A stretch of 64,000 nucleotides of DNA from Cepaea nemoralis. Taxonomy: Eukaryota > Mollusca > Gastropoda > Stylommatophora > Helicidae. The stretch covers positions 1-64,000 of the forward strand of contig JACEFZ010011392.1 of assembly GCA_014155875.1 (NCBI GenBank). The letters run 5' to 3'. A program made the translations under genes and the position numbers. Below the pieces are notes generated by a model, which had not been told where the DNA came from, searched no databases, and saw only the letters and a program-made list of their open reading frames with translations. Below, one piece after another: positions 12,484-22,224 of the stretch (positions are counted from its first letter, which is position 1; each line of letters opens with the position of its first letter).

Positions 12484-12725
12484 ATGAAAATCATTTCATC
12501 TCATCATGATCCTCTTGTACCTTGCGGTGTCGAGGTGAAGCATAAACAGCGGGAGAATGCCCGTTTGTGGGCTTCATGTATCGAAATTCCCGTGGACTAT
12601 TTCTCTCTTTCCACCTTTTACATGTTCGGCCTCTTCTTCTGGTTTCATTTGGCTTGTACGTCATTGCTGGTTGTGGTATGCTGTAAGTTGGTAGTCTAGT
12701 TATATGGCCGAACCATTTCACTTGC
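12484..12725 (-). pseudogene. LINE RT C-terminal fragment (R4 family)
   Basis: Minus-strand frame MKWFGHITRL, then RRRGRTCKRWKE and YASPRHRKVQEDHDEM. The WFGH ... RGRxxxRW pattern is typical of the region after the thumb in many LINE RTs. A related piece at 59155-59410 (plus) shares the KP-(R)RGRP-RW segment and the DNA encoding CGCAAGGTACAAGAGGA near its end. 5'-truncated remnant. Confidence 0.7.
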
Positions 12726-13435
12726 TATTTTCTGATTAAATCTAGCACTATATAATGAGAATAAATCAAGCAAATGATAACGCGATCTGGCCCCAAATCC
12801 CTAGGCGGAGTAATACACCTAAGTAGGTAGCAATAGAGTACACGCCTTATTCTAGGGCGAGGAAATGCAACCTAAAGACTAAATGTCATGGCAGGGCAGA
12901 TCAGGCCCTAAGCCTTGGTTGACAATTGGTTTAGAATGAAAGCTCCTACAGTCGGACAGTTAGAGCATTGCTTTACTGATCCGGCAGCTTCTGCAGCTTG
13001 TCTTGTTCCGGGTGTATTGGTGTTAATTTTCCTTTGGAGTAAACTACACAGGCTGAGAGAGGGATCATGCTGCATGGGCAACATATGGTCTCTAAATTCA
13101 GCAGAGGCTTTGTGTTTCTTAGAGATATTTATATAACTCCATTTTTACAAACTACCGCCTGTCAAGAGTGCAAGATGCCAATCAGGTAGACAAAGATGGG
13201 GGGAACAGATAAAATACTAGTTGCATGTCCTTTGACAGGACATCGTAAACAAACCCAGCATGTTTTGGTTGTTTATGATCGTCTACGATTTCAATTATAT
13301 CACTACCCCTTCCTCGTTGAACCTCGAAGATAAGTTATATTAGGGTCCACCCATTGCTCAGATTAATAATCATGTGACTATTTCAGCCACATATAGCAGT
13401 GGTTTTACCCACAGAGCATATTAATTTGAAGGTGA
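12726..13435. other. Unassigned; part shared with 47.5 kb
   Basis: No gene is recognised. About 12950-13190 is a diverged relative of 47500-47690: both contain a TGGARTAAAC segment, then GAGAGAGGG, then CTGTCAAGAGTGCAAG or a close match, in the same order and similar spacing. This suggests an old dispersed element of unknown type. Confidence 0.45.
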
Positions 13436-13737
13436 TTGTCGTCCACGCGACAAGAGCTGAATATTGAAGAAGGTTGGCTACTAAAGACGATAAAACAAAA
13501 TTGAAATGTTTTAGTCACTTGGAACGTCATGAAAGTTTGAAGAGAACAATAATGGAGGGGTATATGCCTAGGAAGAGAGGAAGAGCAAGGCCAAAGAGAA
13601 GATAGGTGAAGAATGTAGTAGATGATCTCCAGGTGGATGTTTCGGACGCGGGACATCTTGCTTATTACCGAGAAGTTTTCCGGAAGGTTGTCATGAGAGC
13701 GAGGTTCTGCAAAGGACATGCTACTGAATGAATGTTG
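13436..13737 (+). pseudogene. LINE RT C-terminal fragment (R2 family)
   Basis: Plus-strand reading QELNIEEGWLLK, then LKCFSHLERHESLKRTIMEG, KRGRARPKRR, a stop codon, then VKNVVDDLQVD and YYREVFRKVVMRARFCKGHA. This is the conserved tail of RTE-type RTs (HxERxxSLxxTIxEGxxxxKRxRGRPxRRW). The internal stop marks it as dead. A near-identical segment (AATATTGAAGAAGGTTGG) is at about 27450. Confidence 0.8.
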
Positions 13738-14055
13738 TCCAAAGAGGGTAATTAAACGCAATTTCACGTTGAGCAGTTTGCCAGGCTTTCAGAATTGTCG
13801 ACGCTGATACCATTATGAAAATCAAGTCAGTGCTATCTGTTCCCAAATCGCCTTCGGCTGATTTCGAATATGTGTTGTCTGGATAGTGAAACTTCTTTCA
13901 CTACCGCTAAGCCATTCATATGCAGAAACACACACACGCACGCACGCACACGCGCGTTCGCATCGCGCGCACGTAGTGACACATTCACCCACAGACACAT
14001 AAGAAATCGTATTTTTTAAAAACACAAATCCAAAAGAGAATAAGAATGGCAAACA
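13738..14055. other. Unassigned, with short (AC)/(CG) stretch
   Basis: An alternating purine-pyrimidine stretch lies at 13927-13972 (ACAC and CGCG mixtures). Nothing else is recognised. Confidence 0.5.
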
Positions 14056-14189
14056 ATGCTTTCAGCAGCATGAAATCAGTATTAACATCTAGAGAGATAG
14101 ATTAAAAACGCATTAAAAATGAGAATTGCCAATGTTATGAATATTCAACAATACTATATAGCGCAGAAACCTGGAAATTGAACAAGCAA
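14056..14189 (+). pseudogene. LINE RT fragment, left part (R2 family)
   Basis: Plus-strand reading contains YEYSTILYSAETWKLNKQ, matching the conserved RT region usually written LLYGAETWxLxK. It breaks off at AACAAGCAA (14181-14189), where the 893-bp insertion begins. The protein resumes at 15083 with LESRIEALEMWIY, exactly where an RTE-type RT would continue. Confidence 0.78.
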
Positions 14190-14312
14190 TACCCATATCC
14201 GCAGCAGGTCCCTGAGGTGCACAGCCTCTAGTCGATAGAACAATATAGGTAAGGGAAGTCGGCAAATTGGATCGGTAACTTTGGGAAAAGGATTAGCTCT
14301 AAGGATGCAAAT
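14190..14312 (+). pseudogene. 28S rRNA fragment inside a retroelement
   Basis: About 120 bases matching the plus sense of metazoan large-subunit rRNA: CATATCCGCAGCAGGT, then CAGCCTCTAGTCGATAGAAC, GGTAAGGGAAGTCGGCAAA, GGATCGGTAACTTTGGG, GGATTAGCTCTAAGGA. These are landmark bases of a highly conserved core region; scattered substitutions show it is not a functional gene. It occupies the exact 5' end of the inserted element. I recognised it from memory of 28S sequence and did not run an alignment. Confidence 0.85.
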
Positions 14313-14358
14313 AAATTGGCACAACGCAAAAACGTCCGAGTGAAATGTCTCTCATACC

Positions 14359-14450
14359 CGGAACAGCTCTGACTATCTTGTTTTCCAGTCGGAACAGCTC
14401 TGACTATCTAGTTTTCCGGCCGGAACAGCTCTGCTACCTAGTTTTCCGGG
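14359..14450. repeat. 31-bp tandem repeat, three copies
   Basis: CGGAACAGCTCTGACTATCT units start at 14359, 14390 and 14421. It lies inside the GAA-tailed element and is not seen in the other copies of that family. Confidence 0.9.
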
Positions 14451-15082
14451 CACAGCGAACCGAACCGAAAGCTCGCTGACTGGAAGTCGTCTGCAGACTG
14501 ACCGTTCCTGGACTGTGCAGGAGCGGCCTGTGGCGCACAAATGCCCAATACATGGAAGTGAAGAATTAAAGCAGTCATGAGCAGGACGTAGCTATTCCTT
14601 GAGTGAGCCCAGCACCAGGGCGCTATGTGTCGGCATTGCAACTATGGAAGCCTCCCCGGATGGCGGAAAATGTCATGGATTGCTCCTACCTTCCCTTGAG
14701 GGCTGACAGTGAAGTATTCGACCATTCTAACTTGACCAGCTGGGATGTGGACGGCACCACAACAGTGAGAGTCTCCCAGGAATGCTAACCTGAATTTAAA
14801 AATGCACGCTAAAGTGTTGACCTAAGGATGTGTTGACCTAAGGGTCTCGGCCCAAAGGTGCCTAACTTAGACACACCGCAATCACGTCTGGAAAAAAAAA
14901 AATAACAACACTCCGGATGAACGCAGAAGAAGAAGAAGAAGAAGAAGAAGAAGAAGAAGAAGAAGAAGAAGAAGAAGAAGAAGAAGAAGAAGAAGAAGAA
15001 GAAGAAGAAGAAGAAGAAAGAAGAAGAAGAAGAAGAAGAAGAAGAAGAGAAGAAGAAGAAGAAGAAGAAGAAGAAGAAGAAG

Positions 15083-15453
15083 AAGCAACTAGAAAGTAGA
15101 ATAGAGGCCCTGGAGATGTGGATTTACTGAAGAATATGTCATATTTCATGGAAACAAAAATAATCAAATACATAAGGTTCTAGAAAAACTGGGAATGAAA
15201 AGAGGGTTCATGAGAGAAATAAAAAAAAGAGGCAATTGAAGTATTTCGGCAGTTAAAAGACATAATACTCTCATAAAAACCATATTGGAAGGCAAAGTTG
15301 AGGGCAAGCGACCAAGAGGTAGACAGCGATATAAGTGGGAAAATAATATCAAGAGATGGACGAACATCAGTCTGAGAGAATTTACAATCAAGGCGAGAGG
15401 CAGACAGTATTGGCGATCCATTGCAGCCAACCTTTGCCGTGGAGACGACACCT
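15083..15453 (+). pseudogene. LINE RT C-terminal fragment, right part (R2 family)
   Basis: Continues the RT interrupted at 14189: RIEALEMWIY, stop, then KLGMKRGFMREIKKR, QLKYFG with a one-base frameshift, VKRHNTLIKTILEGKVEGK, RPRGRQRYKWENNIKRW, and RGRQYWRSIAANLCRGDDT with a natural stop at 15452. Order and spacing are those of an RTE-type RT C-terminus. Apart from one stop and one frameshift it is well preserved. Confidence 0.88.
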
Positions 15454-15989
15454 GATTATGTGATTGATTTCGTTTTTAAAACAGAATACTTGCAAATTAT
15501 TTCTCTTAGAATGGTAATTCAAACTCCCTAAAGAAACTTGCCGTCGAAAAGCATTATGGCGGCCTGTGCCATTGTATTTCGATACGATCTCTCCAAACAT
15601 CCACTCCTCGGTCGACGCAATTAATAAACAAAATTGCGTCACAACAATAGCAAAACCAGCCTGCTTTTTTGTTTTGAGTCGTTTGTTTGCTGGTTCGTGT
15701 GTTCCATTGATAGTTGTTTTTGTAGGAGAGACGAGCGGCGCTGTTGTTAGCCCGGCTCGCCTTCTGGTATCGCTGTTGATCGATTTTTGTTTTGAAAGTA
15801 GATGTTCGATACTGTTTGTAGTAACCATAGAAACCGGTCCTAGAAACAGTGTTTATCATGTATGTTGTATTGTACACCTGGTTTGCTAGTTCTCTTAAGA
15901 TATTGACGCGTCCGCGTTAAGTTCGCGAGGAGGGAAGTGCGGTGATGAGAGCTAGGATCTCTTTCATTGTTTGAATCGATTTTGTTCTG
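15454..15989. other. Unassigned interval
   Basis: Short reading frames on both strands overlap here but none resembles a known protein. No repeat structure is visible. Confidence 0.4.
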
Positions 15990-15991
15990 GT

Positions 15992-16160
15992 TTTTCCACA
16001 TAGTCGTTTGCTCACTAAATGTCTTTCCACATAGTCGTTTGCTCACTAAATGTCTTTCCACATAGTCGTTTGCTCACTAAATGTCTTTCCACATTGTTGT
16101 TTGCTGACTAAATATTTTCCACACAGTCTCTTGTTCAATAAAAGCCTGTCCACATAGTGA
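15992..16160. repeat. 31-bp minisatellite, about five copies
   Basis: Unit CATAGTCGTTTGCTCACTAA plus ATGTCTTTCCA; AGTCG starts at 16001, 16032 and 16063. The right-hand copies are diverged. Confidence 0.92.
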
Positions 16161-16189
16161 CTTGTACCTCTGCCTCTCGTTCAATTTTA

Positions 16190-16223
16190 ATCTCCTCTCT
16201 CTCGCTCTCTCTCTCGCCCCCCC

Positions 16224-16270
<47 letters not shown>

Positions 16271-16294
16271 CTCCCCTCTCTCTCTCTCTCTCGG

Positions 16295-16328
<34 letters not shown>

Positions 16329-16330
16329 AC
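16190..16330. repeat. (CT)n microsatellite
   Basis: Interrupted (CT)n with short C-rich interruptions (CGCCCCCCCC, CGGCTCCCC). Confidence 0.95.
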
Positions 16331-16449
16331 ACTCACTCAAATACACAGACACACAGCCACATACACGCACACTCACTACCAGGCACAATAGACTAAGACT
16401 AAGTCCGGCGAACAGAACACATATCCTCAGAATATATGGAGAAAAGACC

Positions 16450-17690
16450 ACCAAATTGTATTCAGGTAAAAGAAAAAACCACCTCATGTCCAGGTAACAG
16501 TATAAACCACGTCATGTCCAGGTAACAGAACAAATCACCCCAATATGTCCAGGTAACAGAACAAACCACGTCATGTCCAGGTAACAGAACAAATCACCCC
16601 AATATGTCCAGGTAACAGAACAAACCACGTCATGTCCAGGTAACAGAACAAATCACCCCAATATGTCCAGGTAACAGAACAAACCACGTCATGTCCAGGT
16701 AACAGAACAAACTACCCCGATATGTCCAGGTAACAGAACAAACCATCCCAATATGTCCAGGTAACACAACAAACCACCCCAATATGTCCAGGTAACAGAA
16801 CAAACCACCCCAATATGTCCAGGTAACAGAACAAACCACCGCATGTCCAGGTAACAGAACAAACCACCTCATGTCCAGGTAACAGAATAAACCACCCCAA
16901 TATGTCAATGTAACAGAACAAACCAACCCAATATGTCCAGATAACAAACAGAACAAACCACCTAAATATGTCCAGGTAACAGAACAAACCATCTCATGTC
17001 TAGGTAACAGAACAAATCACGTCATGTCCAGGTAACAGAACAAAGCATGCTGACGAGGGTGAGGACGAGCAGGCTTCGTGCGTAGTGGCTTGCTTCAATT
17101 CGGACTCCGGGTCATGCCGGTGTGCTGGGAAATGAACAGGCGGGCAGATTGGCTGGCTCTGCAGAACTTGGTTCAGTATTGATACGTTACAAGGCAGACG
17201 TGGTTGTGGCTTTGTGGGAGCACGTGCACACCTCGGAGGAGCAAATAGATTACCATGGTCTGGGAAGAGTGAGACAGCGAGGAGTGGCGAGGGGATCGAG
17301 TGGTAACAGAACAAACCACCCCAATATGTCCAGGTAACAGAACAAACCACCGCATGTCCAGGTAACAGAACAAACCACCCCAATATGTCAATGTAACAGA
17401 ACAAACCAACCCAATATGTCCAGATAACAAACAGAACAAACCACCTCAATATGTCCAGGTAACAGAACAAACCATCTCATGTCTAGGTAACAGAACAAAT
17501 CACGTCATGTCCAGTTAACAGAACAAATCACCCCAATATGTCCAGGTAACAGAAGAAATCACCCCAATATGTCCAGGTAACAGAACAAATCACCCCAATA
17601 TGTCCAGGTAACAGAACAAACCACTTCATGTCCAGGTAACAGAATAAACCACCTCACGTCCAGGTAACAGAACAAACCACCTCATGTCCA
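16450..17690. repeat. 31/28-bp minisatellite interrupted by RNase H fragment
   Basis: Units of 31 bp (ATGTCCAGGTAACAGAACAA plus ACCACCCCAAT) alternate with a shorter 28-bp form ending CCACGTC or CCACCTC. About 31 copies lie on the two sides of a foreign 255-bp segment (17045-17300). The order of unit variants on the two sides is partly the same, for example the GTCAATGTAACAG and CAGATAACAAACAG variants occur on both, indicating segmental duplication within the array. Confidence 0.95.
17045..17300 (+). pseudogene. LINE RNase H fragment captured in a minisatellite
   Basis: Plus-strand reading PGHAGVLGNEQAGRLAGSAE, then LIRYKADVVVALWEHVHT and EEQIDYHGLGRVRQRGVARG. The PGHxGVxGNExAxxLAGSA motif is the last conserved block of RNase H; the final catalytic aspartate position is glycine here (QAG instead of QAD). 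It matches 28600-29030 (minus) along its full length. No tail or TSD is distinguishable because minisatellite units flank both edges. Confidence 0.85.
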
Positions 17691-17691
17691 G

Positions 17692-17705
17692 CTTCTTCTT
17701 CTTCT

Positions 17706-17752
<47 letters not shown>

Positions 17753-17856
17753 TTCTTCTTCTTCTTCTTCTTCTTCTTCTTCTTCTTCTTCTTCTTCTTC
17801 TTCTTCTTCTTCTTCTTCTTCTTCATCTTCTTCTTCTTCTTCTTCTTCTTCTTCGT
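17692..17856. repeat. (CTT)n microsatellite
   Basis: About 165 bases of (CTT)n, directly joined to the end of the 31-bp array on its left, followed by short GTC and GCT triplet runs. Confidence 0.95.
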
Positions 17857-18490
17857 TGTCGTCGTTGTCGGCTGCTGCTGCTGCTTTTTCTACTTCAAAT
17901 GTGGACGATATCTTATGCGTTGGAGTAGGAAAAAAAAAACATGTTTGCATTTCTATTATTATCATTAGGGCACCATCATCATGTGCCGTATAAATTGGAG
18001 TGGGTTCTAGTGAACCTTCCATCTCACAATCACCAACAGAATGTGTTTTTACTCATGCCATGATGCAATATCTGCTGCTTCTCTCGCTGCCATCCTCTTT
18101 CTCTTCTCGTACACATCCTTCAGTTCTCTCAATACGTGTAATCTTCTCTCTGTTGAATGGTACAGGTAGTAAGTACAGGACGCCCTTATCCCGCTATGAG
18201 GCGTATCGGGTATCACGTGTTACCTGCATATATTTCCATGATCGACACTCAATGGGTGATGGTGTCAGTTAACGCTTGTCGTCTTTACTTTGAATTAAAT
18301 GTCCCGATGCCCTTGTGAGGCTGGAACGACAGTGGAAAGCTACGGCTGTCTTTTTAATGTGGCCAGGAAATCCTGACTGCCTATTTCTGTCGGGACACAG
18401 AGAACTATGTTAAAGAAAATAAATTGGGGAACCCTTTAAGGTCACTGAAACAGTCCATAAATAAACAGGTAACAAAACAAACCACCAGGT
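17857..18490. other. Unassigned interval
   Basis: Contains a (GCT)n stretch to about 17885. Otherwise no gene is recognised. From about 18420 the sequence (ACCCTTTAAGGTCACTGAAA) matches the outer 3' part of the family C SINE. Confidence 0.45.
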
Positions 18491-18491
18491 C

Positions 18492-18829
18492 CATAAATAA
18501 ACACACATAGTATTGTTTAGCGCTCACAGAAGGAGAAGAAGGAAGTAGAGATTAGAGGACGCACTAGACAACATAAAATGTGAAAGCTATAGTTACCGAC
18601 CGGGAATCGAACCTGTCATCTTCAAATGACGACAGCGTCTCGCTGCAGTCATGTGTCGAAGTACACTTGTTCCTGCAGCGAGGCGCTCTCGTCATTTGGA
18701 GGTGACAGGTTCGAATCCTGGGTCAGTTACTATAGCTTTTAAACTTTATGTAGGCTAGTGCGTCCTCTAATCTTTACTTCCTTCCTGTCCGTCTACGAGT
18801 GCCAAAAAATACAATGTGTGTTTATTTAA
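18492..18829. mobile_element. Two family C SINEs in head-to-head inverted pair
   Basis: A tRNA-derived SINE on the minus strand (18492-18647) and another on the plus strand (18672-18829) face each other, forming arms of about 155 bases with a 24-base spacer. Both carry a Pol III B box (GGTTCGAATCC in the plus copy, GGTTCGATTCC in the minus copy) and the family signature CTATAGTTACCGACCGGG or its complement. Further copies are at 20480-20670, 29190-29310 and 61185-61420. Confidence 0.85.
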
Positions 18830-18929
18830 AGAAAATAGTTGTTTGACCTGTACAGGGCGTTGCATTCAACCACATCATCTGTTGTCTGTTTGTGATTTAC
18901 TAGACAATGTTACGTTCTGTAATTTGCCA

Positions 18930-19135
18930 TTTGGCAAAGGGGTTACGGGCGCTGTTTGTAATCCGGTATACCGCGTTCGAAACACAGCTGTGTGGTATTT
19001 TTATGAAATGGTATGGATGCCGGTCGTTCAGAAAACAATGGTAAACTACTGAACGTAAACTTGCCCAGGAATCACGAACAACCAATAATGCTGGGGTTGA
19101 CTGCTAAGTACATAAAGGATATGCAACTAACTTTT
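18930..19135 (+). mobile_element. Family B SINE
   Basis: tRNA-derived head with B box GCGTTCGAAACAC, the body signature CGGTCGTTCAGAAAACAATG and AAACTACTGAACGTAAACTT, and the 3' signature GTTGACTG...AAAGGATATGCAACTAAC. The A-box part is diverged. Confidence 0.8.
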
Positions 19136-19407
19136 ATAATTTACCATTGCTTTCTGAACGGCCGACGATGCGTATCATTGAAATCAATGCATCATGGTAT
19201 GCGGCGAGGCCTTTTGGCTGAGATCAAATTGTAGTTTAATTTCCACCTGCTCTTCTCAGGGACACCAGCAGAAGCGGTCATATGTATGACAAACAGGGAC
19301 TTGGAACCTCTGGCCCATAGGGAACCGCGAGATGAAAAAAAATTATATTTAAAAAAAAGTTGTCTGCTTCTAGATCCCTCGCTGCTGATTTCAATCCCTG
19401 GACTCAT

Positions 19408-19409
<2 letters not shown>

Positions 19410-19488
<79 letters not shown>

Positions 19489-19490
19489 GA
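19410..19490. repeat. (GA)n microsatellite ending in G run
   Basis: About 70 bases of (GA)n followed by a run of about eleven G. Confidence 0.95.
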
Positions 19491-19616
19491 ATGGGGAAAC
19501 TGCGTTTCACTAATCCCGAAGCCACAGACAATAATAACAATGACATTTTTAGGCGCACCGAAGCTTCACCCGTCACCTCATGGCCTGGCTGAAGGATTAA
19601 GTTTCCGTCGACATGT

Positions 19617-19915
19617 CCCAGCTAGGTACTGGTTCCCCAGCTAGGCTCTTTTTGCCCATTTAGGCATTGGTTCCTCAGCTAGGTACTTGTTGCCATGCTA
19701 GGCGATGGTTTCCCTGCAATGCACTTGTTTCCCAGATAGGCATTCGTCATCAGCTAAGCTTTTGTTCCCTAGCTAGGCACTTGTTGCCAAGCTAGGCACT
19801 CGTCCCCAGCTAGAGTTTTGTTCCCCAGTTAGGCACTACTTGCCCAGCTAGGCTCTTGTTCCCCAGCTAGGCACTTGTTCCCCTGCTAGGCACTTGTTCC
19901 CCTGCGCCTCATCTT
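19617..19915. repeat. About 20-bp diverged minisatellite
   Basis: Around 14 copies of CCAGCTAGGCACTTGTTCCC with variable length (19-22 bp) and many substitutions, so it is older than the other arrays. A (GAGTT)n tract follows at 19962-19988. Confidence 0.88.
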
Positions 19916-19988
19916 TTCTTTCATGATCCTGTCAACGCCCGTAAATTATGACCATCATCTTGAGTTGAGTTGAGTTGAGTTGAGTTGA

Positions 19989-20225
19989 GAGTCTCCGTGG
20001 CGAAGTGGTCAAGTCGTCTGCCTCGCTCTCCGAAGGTTGTAGGTTCGATTCCGGGCTACGCCTTTCGGTTCACGAGTGCATTTTTCTAGGAGACTCCTGG
20101 GGGTCGTCGCTTGAGCTACGGAGTTCATGCTTTGTGCGACGCTTTAAACAGGTCGCCCTACGGAAAGAGACAGAGCCATATGGGATAAAACCCGGTGCAA
20201 TGAAGTCGACCCTCTCGACTTTTAA
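19989..20225 (+). mobile_element. Family D tRNA-derived SINE
   Basis: Head has a good A box (TGGCGAAGTGG) and a perfect B box (GGTTCGATTCC at about 20042), with tRNA-like spacing; body signature CACGAGTGCA...GAGACTCCTGGGGGTCGTCG. A second copy at 41795-41990 shares head and body. Not a tRNA gene: no clean acceptor pairing was found and the body continues as SINE. Confidence 0.8.
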
Positions 20226-20390
20226 GAGTTGAGTCAAGAACCGATATCCCAGCACTCTGGACATCCCCATACGTGCTCAGTCCTCATCTTCAACAGCCAG
20301 CGAAGTGTCCCAATACTAATGGAACCAGTAGCAATCTGATTATGTGTCCGACTGGTCCATCTTTGGAGTCTTGAGTGTCGGCCAGATCCC
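20226..20390 (-). mobile_element. 3' end of RNase H-type LINE (R5 family)
   Basis: Minus-strand sequence matches the 3' region of the LINE at 28566-29185 (GAGTCAAGAACCG, CCAGTCCTCAT or close forms, GTGTCGGCCAGATCC on the plus strand). A third copy is at 61003-61165. It abuts an RTE 3' end at about 20393. Confidence 0.75.
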
Positions 20391-20480
20391 CGTCATCATC
20401 ATCATGTGCCCTGCCAGCTAACGTAGGCTTTCATGCATCTCCACTGGTCTCGGTTTTAGGTGTTCTTGATAAACTCCGCT
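20391..20480 (-). mobile_element. RTE-like LINE 3' end, truncated
   Basis: Short piece with the (CAT)n-GTGCC start seen on the plus strand at all R1-type 3' ends, followed by CAGCTAACGTAGGCTTTCATG. On the minus strand this is the RT C-terminus followed by a (GAT)n tail. Confidence 0.65.
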
Positions 20481-20670
20481 GATGATATTTATAAACAAAC
20501 TTACATGCATTGTTTAGCGCTTATAGAAATAGAAGAAAGAAATAGGGGATAGAGGACACATTAGACAACATACAGATTGAAAGCTATAGTTACCGACCGG
20601 GATTCAAATCTGTTACCTCCAATTGACAGCGCCTCGCTGCAGGAGTAAGTCTCCTTCGATGCATGACGAA
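20480..20670 (-). mobile_element. Family C SINE
   Basis: Minus-strand copy with CTATAGTTACCGACCGGG and a decayed B box (GATTTGAATCCC read on the minus strand). Confidence 0.8.
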
Positions 20671-20894
20671 CAAGACACCACTTACTATTTCTGATTATAT
20701 TTCTCATTGGCACAGCCTTAGCACACACAGCATCATTTCTCTCGGTCTACCAGTCCATTTCTTTCTATCACTGATATTTTCAGAAGTTACGATGTTTTAC
20801 AATACCACATTCTCTTACTACATGGCCACAAATGATGCTGTAACAGTCTCCCGTGCTCCTAATTCTCACGAAAAGTTAACATTTCGGACAGTTG

Positions 20895-21075
20895 GGCTAA
20901 AATGTTGACGTCTCGTCTTTGACTTAGTAACGTAAACTACAAGTACCCCAGAAGTCATAGTGGGTTCGCCTAATGGCGAGGGACACTGGTAATAGGGAAA
21001 GCTAATCCACACGCAAAAATCAGTCCAGTTTGGACTACGCGTGAGTTCAAAGCGAGCAAACTAAAACATTATTAC
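20895..21075 (+). mobile_element. Family A SINE, body only
   Basis: Body of the commonest SINE here: GTGGGTTCGCCTAATGGCGA, GGGACACTGGTAATAGGGAA, AGCTAATCCACACGCAAAAA and GAGTTCAAAGCGAGC. The tRNA-like head is missing. Confidence 0.8.
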
Positions 21076-21086
21076 AATATAAAGGT

Positions 21087-21893
21087 GGGACCCAGAGGTG
21101 TTTCCAAGGCACCAGGGCCAGGTTTTATACTGGCCAAGACCTACTAACACAGTGGTTCTCAACCTTTTTTGGCCCGTGTCCCCCTTCACCATATTTTCAG
21201 AACGCCATTCTCTCCCCCCCCCCCCCTTTCCTATCAACAATTTGGCCCGTGTCCCCCTTCACCATATTTTCAGAACATCATCCCCCCCCCCTTTCATATT
21301 TCCTACCTAAAAATCTTCGCCCCCCCCCCCCCAACCCCTACACAGTATACGTAAAAATGGAAGATAAATATGTTAAAACAGGTATTGACATCCACATAAA
21401 ACGTGATTTGTGGGTCTACTTATTTTATAAACTGAATTTTAGAAGGATGAGACATGCATAACTGTAAAGTATGAAGGGAAAAGCAATATCAAGTAATCGG
21501 TTCTTGTATTAACGCGATCTTGAAATGATCTTCATTCCCCTCCCCCCCCCCCCCCTGGAAACCCTAAATCCCCCCCCCCCCATGGGGGGTTTCCCCACCG
21601 GTTGAGAACTACTGTACAAACACGTCCTAATCGTGCGTCCTGAGCAACAGGTCCCTTCGGGGTCCTGGCTAACGTATTAGAATCGCTGATTTTTCTGAAG
21701 TCGGAGAGTGTCTGCCTGCACGGCGAGGAACCACCAGTCTGCACACCAATAAACCAGACATGAGACAACGGATACTCACGCAAATCTCAGTCCGGTATGA
21801 CATCACACTGATGTTGGACAACAGGATGTCTTCATCCGACATATAGGACTTCGCGCTGGAGTTCACAGCCAGCCAACGCAAGCAAGCAAGCAA
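21087..21893 (+). mobile_element. Family F SINE-like element, interrupted by hAT MITE
   Basis: Second full-length copy of the 334-bp element at 5475-5808. It starts GGGACCCAGAGGTGTTTCC and ends with a (GCAA)n tail, and is flanked by AATATAAAGGT and AATACAAAGGT (21076-21086 and 21894-21904, one mismatch). Without the MITE and its duplicated target its length is about 334 bp, equal to the other copy. Confidence 0.85.
21150..21614. mobile_element. hAT-like MITE (family 1), 465 bp
   Basis: Terminal inverted repeats CAGTGGTTCTCAACC and GGTTGAGAACTACTG, flanked by TACTAACA and TACAAACA (21142-21149 and 21615-21622), an 8-bp TSD with one mismatch as expected for hAT. The interior has C-rich homopolymer runs and no transposase. 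A sister copy is at 42307-42763. Confidence 0.9.
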
Positions 21894-21914
21894 AATACAA
21901 AGGTAATTTTCGGC

Positions 21915-22214
21915 AGCAAAGACTGCCTGAAACAGGCTAATGAAACTAGAACATTATATTCAACAATAAGAAAGAGACAAACAGCTTTCTTCGGTCGTGT
22001 GATGAGAAGAGAGGCACTGGAGGACATAGTGACAACTGGAACGATCGAGGGGAAGAGAGGCAGAGGCCGACCAAGATGAATGATGCTGGATGGATTGAGA
22101 CGGTTACATGGAGGAATATCAACAGCAGAATTGATCTAGAAAACCAAAGACCGAGATCTGTGGAGAGCCATGAACCCCATACGCCAACTGGCAGGGCACT
22201 TGATGATGATGATG
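21915..22214 (+). pseudogene. 5'-truncated RTE-like insertion with TSD
   Basis: Exactly 300 bp, flanked by AATTTTCGGC on both sides (21905-21914 and 22215-22224). Encodes the RT C-terminus: RKRQTAFFGRVMRREALEDI, TTGTIEGKRGRGRPR, stop, MMLDGLRRLHGGISTAELI, then DRDLWRAMNPI, and ends in a (GAT)n tail. Closely related to 52247-52450. Two internal stops. Its left TSD begins one base after the SINE TSD ends. Confidence 0.92.
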
Positions 22215-22224
22215 AATTTTCGGC

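Larger units (their letters stand above)
14190..15082 (+). mobile_element. GAA-tailed LINE copy with 28S rRNA 5' segment
   Basis: An 893-bp insertion splitting an RT fragment and flanked by AAGCAA on both sides (14184-14189 and 15083-15088), a short but correctly placed TSD. Internal order: 28S rRNA-like segment (14190-14312), unassigned spacer, 31-bp unit in three copies (14359-14450), LINE 3' region shared with 48930-49289 (about 14560-14790), then a poly(A)-containing stretch, CTCCGGATGAACGCAG and (GAA)n. The GAACGCAG-(AAG)n junction recurs in four copies in the window. Confidence 0.8.
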
